32,594 nucleotides of DNA from assembly GCA_000442015.1 (NCBI GenBank), contig KE560649.1, forward strand, positions 3,225 through 35,818. The letters run 5' to 3'. Shown here piece by piece: positions 29,496-32,594 of this stretch; the first letter of the stretch is position 1; the number at the start of each line of letters is the position of its first letter. This DNA is from Rozella allomycis CSF55 (lineage: Eukaryota > Rozellomycota). The notes below the pieces were generated by a model. That model did no database searches. It was not told where the DNA came from and saw only the letters and a list, made by a program, of their open reading frames with translations. The position numbers were made by a program, and so were the translations under genes.

Positions 29496-31792
29496 ATGGG
29501 AGCAAAAAAGAAAGTTGGAAAAAACCGTTTGGACAAGTACTACCATTTAGCCAAAGAGCAGGGCTACCGTGCCCGTTCCGCGTACAAGTTGGTTCAGTTG
29601 AATCGCAAGTATAATTTTCTTGAAAAAGCGCGAGTTTTGTAATTAGAAATAGAGTGAATAAAGTAGGGTAGATTTGTGTGCTGCGCCTGGAGGATGGTTG
29701 CAGGTAGCTGCGAAGCATATGCCTCTGTCTCGAGTAATTATTGGGATTGATTTGGCGCCTATCAAGCCGATTCCGAATGTGATTACGATGAAGAATGATA
29801 TAACGACTGAAAAGTGTAGGTCCGAGTTAAGGAGAGAGCTGAAGACGTGGAAGGCGGATGTGTTTTTGAATGACGGAGCGCCGAATGTTGGAAGTAGTTG
29901 GACGCATGATGCGTTTACGCAGGCGGAGCTGGTATTGCATGCGCTAAAGTTGGCGTGTGAGTTTTTGGTCAAGGGAGGTAAGATTGGTTGGTTGGTTGGA
30001 TGTAGGAACGTTTGTGACCAAGGTGTTTAGATCCAAGGATTATAATTCATTGTTGTGGGTGTTTCAGCAACTGTTTGTTAAAGTTGAGGCTACGAAGCCT
30101 GCGTCGTCTCGTAATGAGTCTGCTGAAATCTTTGTTGTTTGTAGAGAGTATAAATGTCCTGATAAGTTGGATAATAAATTTTTTGATCCAAAATATGTGT
30201 TTTCAGAGGTGGAGACTGGAAAGACTAAAGTGAATATATTTAAGCCAGCAAAGAGACAAAGAGAAGGGTATGAAGATGGGGCGACTATTATTTATAAGAA
30301 GAGAAATATAATGGAGTTTTTAGAAGCAGAAGATCCAACGATAATATTGGCAGAGTCTAGTGAATTAACTTTTGAAGGAAGAGGGGTGGAGATTAAAGAG
30401 AATAAATTTACAGATGAAGAAATTTTGGAGTTGTGTAAAGATGTGAAGATATTAGGCAAGAGAGAATTGATGGCGTTGTTGAAGTGGAGAAGAAAGATGA
30501 GAAAAGTTTTAGAAATGGAAGAAGAAAAAAAGATTGAGGAAAAAGAACAAGTTGAGGAGGTTGATTCGATGGATGAATTGGATAAATTAGTGAATGAAGA
30601 GAGACAGAAAGATAAAAAGAAAAAGAAGAAGGAATTGATGAAAAAGGCGAAATCTGCGTTAAAAATGGCTAATGGAAATCCAATTGATAATTTTGAAGAA
30701 CAAGAAGATTTGTTTAATTTGAAAAAAGTTTCATCTATAGAAAAAATAGAAAACGCCACTGAAATTGAAGAAATAGATCTAGATGAAGAAGTGCCTGAAA
30801 AAGAAAAAATAGATTTGGAAGAAGAAGATTCAGATTCCGAGGGAGAGAGATTGAATGATTTAGAACAAGAATTAGAAGAAGATTATGAAAGATATAAACA
30901 GAGATTAATAGAAAGAGATCCAAAAGCATTAATAAAGATGAAGAGAGCAACAGAAGATTCAGATGAATTTTTTGGATTTTCAGATAAAGAAGAAGAAGAA
31001 AATAGAATTGAAGAAAATGAATTGATTATTAAAGAAAAGGAAGATAAAGTGAAGAGATGGTTTGATCAACCAATTTTCTCTGAATTTAATAAAACTGTTG
31101 AACAAATCCAAGTTGATAAAATTATTAAAAAGAGAAAAGTTAAAGAAGAAGAAGAAGAAGAGAGTGAGATTGAAAATGAGAGTGAAGAAGAAATAGAACA
31201 AGAAGATGAAATGAGTGAAGTTGATAAAGATGAACAAAAGAAGAAAGTTTTAATGAACCCACAAGGATTAACTTTGGCATTAAATTTAGCTAAAAAGAAA
31301 GTAAAGAAGAGTGATTTGGTTGATAATTCTTTTAATAGATATTCTTTCAATGATTCTGAAGGACTTCCCAGTTGGTTTATTGAAGATGAACAACGTCACA
31401 ATAAACCACAAATGCCTGTTACTAAAGAAGCAGTTGAATTGATGAAACAGAAACTGAAAGCAATCGACAACAGATCAGCCAAGAAACATCAAGAAGCGAA
31501 AGCAAGACAAAAGAGAAAAGCTTTTAGAAAATTAGAAGCAATGAAGAAGAAGGCTGATTCTGTTTTAGAAAATGAAGAAATGTCTGAAAAACAAAAATTA
31601 GAAAAAATTCAATCAATGATGAAATCAGCAGTTAAATCTGTCAGACCAAAGAAACAACTCGTTGTTGCCAAAGGTGGTAAAAAGGGTGTTGCTGGTAGAC
31701 CTAATGGTGTGAAAGGAAAATATAAGATGGTTGATAGGCGTCTAAAGAAGGAAGTCAGAGCTCAAAAGAGAATTGCCAAAAAGAAGAAATAA
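29496..31792 (+). CDS. SPB1: Spb1, 27S pre-rRNA 2'-O-methyltransferase
   Basis: The spliced product is 746 aa, with 28-nt introns at 29639-29666 and 29978-30005 and then one long exon. The N-terminal 220 residues are an FtsJ/RrmJ fold: [22 protein letters not shown] (first catalytic Lys, shown in part by ARSAYKL), the SAM-binding [10 protein letters not shown], the catalytic Asp in LNDGAPNVG, Lys in TFVTKVFRS and Glu near EIFVVCRE, a complete K-D-K-E tetrad. The middle is very acidic and lysine-rich with GAA-type codon runs. The end ([14 protein letters not shown], basic tail) is the Spb1 C-terminal domain. In yeast it methylates the A-loop guanine of 25S rRNA in the nucleolus. Yeast Spb1 is 841 aa. 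Confidence 0.93.
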
Positions 31793-31869
31793 ATCTGTAA
31801 AGATTTTAAATAAATTAAAAGCATTCTAAATCATAAATTATATTTAGAAATTACATTTAGAAATTAAAT

Positions 31870-32594
31870 TTATTCAATCTTTGCTATTTCAATCTTTGGT
31901 AATTCAATCTTTGATGGTTCAATCTTTGATAAACATTCAACAAATCCTTTAATTTGCTCAAATGAATGTCCACCTGATATCGCTATTCTAATTGATTTTC
32001 TTCTCTTAATTCTCTCTTGTTCAGAATATTTTGCAACAGTAACTAAATACCCATTCTCAGCACATTCATCCACTATCCTCTTAATTCTGTCTTCTTCTCC
32101 ATTCACTCTCAAATGCACCACCGGTGAATCCCCATCCCCTTCAATCTCAAACTTTCCCATCAAATACTCTTTCACCAATTGATGAAAATATCTCACATTC
32201 TCATGCAGCCTTGTCACCATCTCTGGCTCCTTTTCAATCACATTAATCGCTTCATGTGCTCCAACTGCCAACATGGCTGGAAGCGACGCTGAAAAACAAT
32301 ACGCCGCACCAGATAATCTCTCTCTTAAATTTACATTCCTCATACCTGATGGTCAACAACATGCATCGATCCAGCACAAAACCCACCAGCTGATGCCCAT
32401 GCATTAGACATGGTCGACACAATCATATCAACCCTCCTCGCTTCAATCCCATAATAATCAGTCACGCCAGCGCCACGACTTCCAAGTGTGCCCATCGATA
32501 CACTCTCATCTATTATCGTCCTGTACTTGTATTTCTCCGCCAATTCCAACTATTCACTCCCAAAAATCACTCTTACCACCTTGGGCAGGTTCAC
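31870..32594 (-). CDS. LCB1: Serine palmitoyltransferase subunit Lcb1 (3' part, partial)
   Basis: This is the C-terminal half of the gene, open at the window edge, with introns at 32550-32576 and 32320-32345. Landmarks of the alpha-oxoamine synthase fold are DESVSMGTLGSRGAGVTDYYGI, shown here only by its DESVSMGTLG core, STMSNAWASAGGFCAG, VVDHQRLSGAAYCFSASLP and RKSIRIAISGGH. The lysine that binds PLP in Lcb2 is replaced in the STMSNAWAS segment, as in all Lcb1 subunits, so this is the non-catalytic partner of the ER heterodimer that starts sphingolipid synthesis. The last 20 residues are a four-unit K-I-E-x-x repeat. Confidence 0.9.
31873..31932 (-). repeat. 15-bp tandem repeat coding the Lcb1 tail
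   Basis: Four 15-bp units built on aaagattga code the K-I-E-x-x repeats immediately before the Lcb1 stop codon. The units differ by a few bases each. This looks like recent slippage expansion of a C-terminus. Confidence 0.75.

Noticed and set aside
30292-31350. Minus-strand frames rich in Ser and Phe
   Set aside because: They are the antisense of the GAA/AAA-rich acidic region of Spb1.
1-32594. CRISPR arrays, bacterial operons or viral genes
   Set aside because: No regular repeat-spacer array, no ribosome-binding-site-led gene strings and no viral hallmark genes are seen. Introns pervade the window.

Overview
This is a compact, AT-rich nuclear window from a eukaryote. It holds 21 protein genes in 32.6 kb. 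Nineteen are complete and two are cut by the window edges. Nearly every gene is broken by tiny spliceosomal introns. I placed about 70, of which roughly 60 are 26-30 nt long and about a third are exactly 26 nt. The gene set is fungal or opisthokont: TFIIH Tfb2, Spb1, GNL1, eIF2A, Lcb1, Mpo1, prefoldin 5 and a hybrid histidine kinase. Some genes are rare or absent in higher fungi: Zwilch, methionine synthase reductase, an ACBD5-like tail-anchored acyl-CoA-binding protein and a GAF-GAF-PAS class III adenylate cyclase. My best inference is an early-diverging, gene-dense fungal lineage, for example a Rozella-like cryptomycete. This rests on gene content and compactness, not on any database comparison. 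Five single-N positions look like contig joins with unmerged overlaps.

Layout. 1-782: the tail of an unknown gene and a small secreted protein. 863-3307 (+): an ACBD5-like peroxisomal tether, then kinetochore Zwilch. 3349-9370 (-): methionine synthase reductase, an unknown coiled-coil protein, and a GAF hybrid histidine kinase with receiver. 9570-14779 (+): TFIIH subunit Tfb2, then the large adenylate cyclase. 14868-16071 (-): a Get2/CAML-like receptor and prefoldin 5. 16186-18334 (+): an unknown coiled-coil protein. 18346-19817 (-): mitochondrial succinyl-CoA ligase beta. 20086-21681 (+): a single-exon type I membrane protein with a triplicated domain. 21820-23518 (-): eIF2A. 23666-25504 (+): GNL1 GTPase. 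25536-27080 (-): a single-exon cytochrome P450. 27081-27981: mostly non-coding, with a 177-bp palindromic element. 27982-28604 (+): Mpo1-like dioxygenase. 28632-29064 (-): ribosomal protein eL33. 29496-31792 (+): Spb1. 31870 to the end (-): serine palmitoyltransferase subunit Lcb1.

The genes do not form one pathway. There is a loose ribosome/translation group (eL33, Spb1, GNL1, eIF2A), a signalling pair (histidine kinase and cyclase) and lipid functions (ACBD5-like, Mpo1, Lcb1, P450). Gene order is typical of a small eukaryotic genome: convergent pairs lie 11-140 bp apart and divergent pairs share short promoters. All gene models below were spliced by eye. In almost every case the spliced length is an exact multiple of three and agrees with the protein family.
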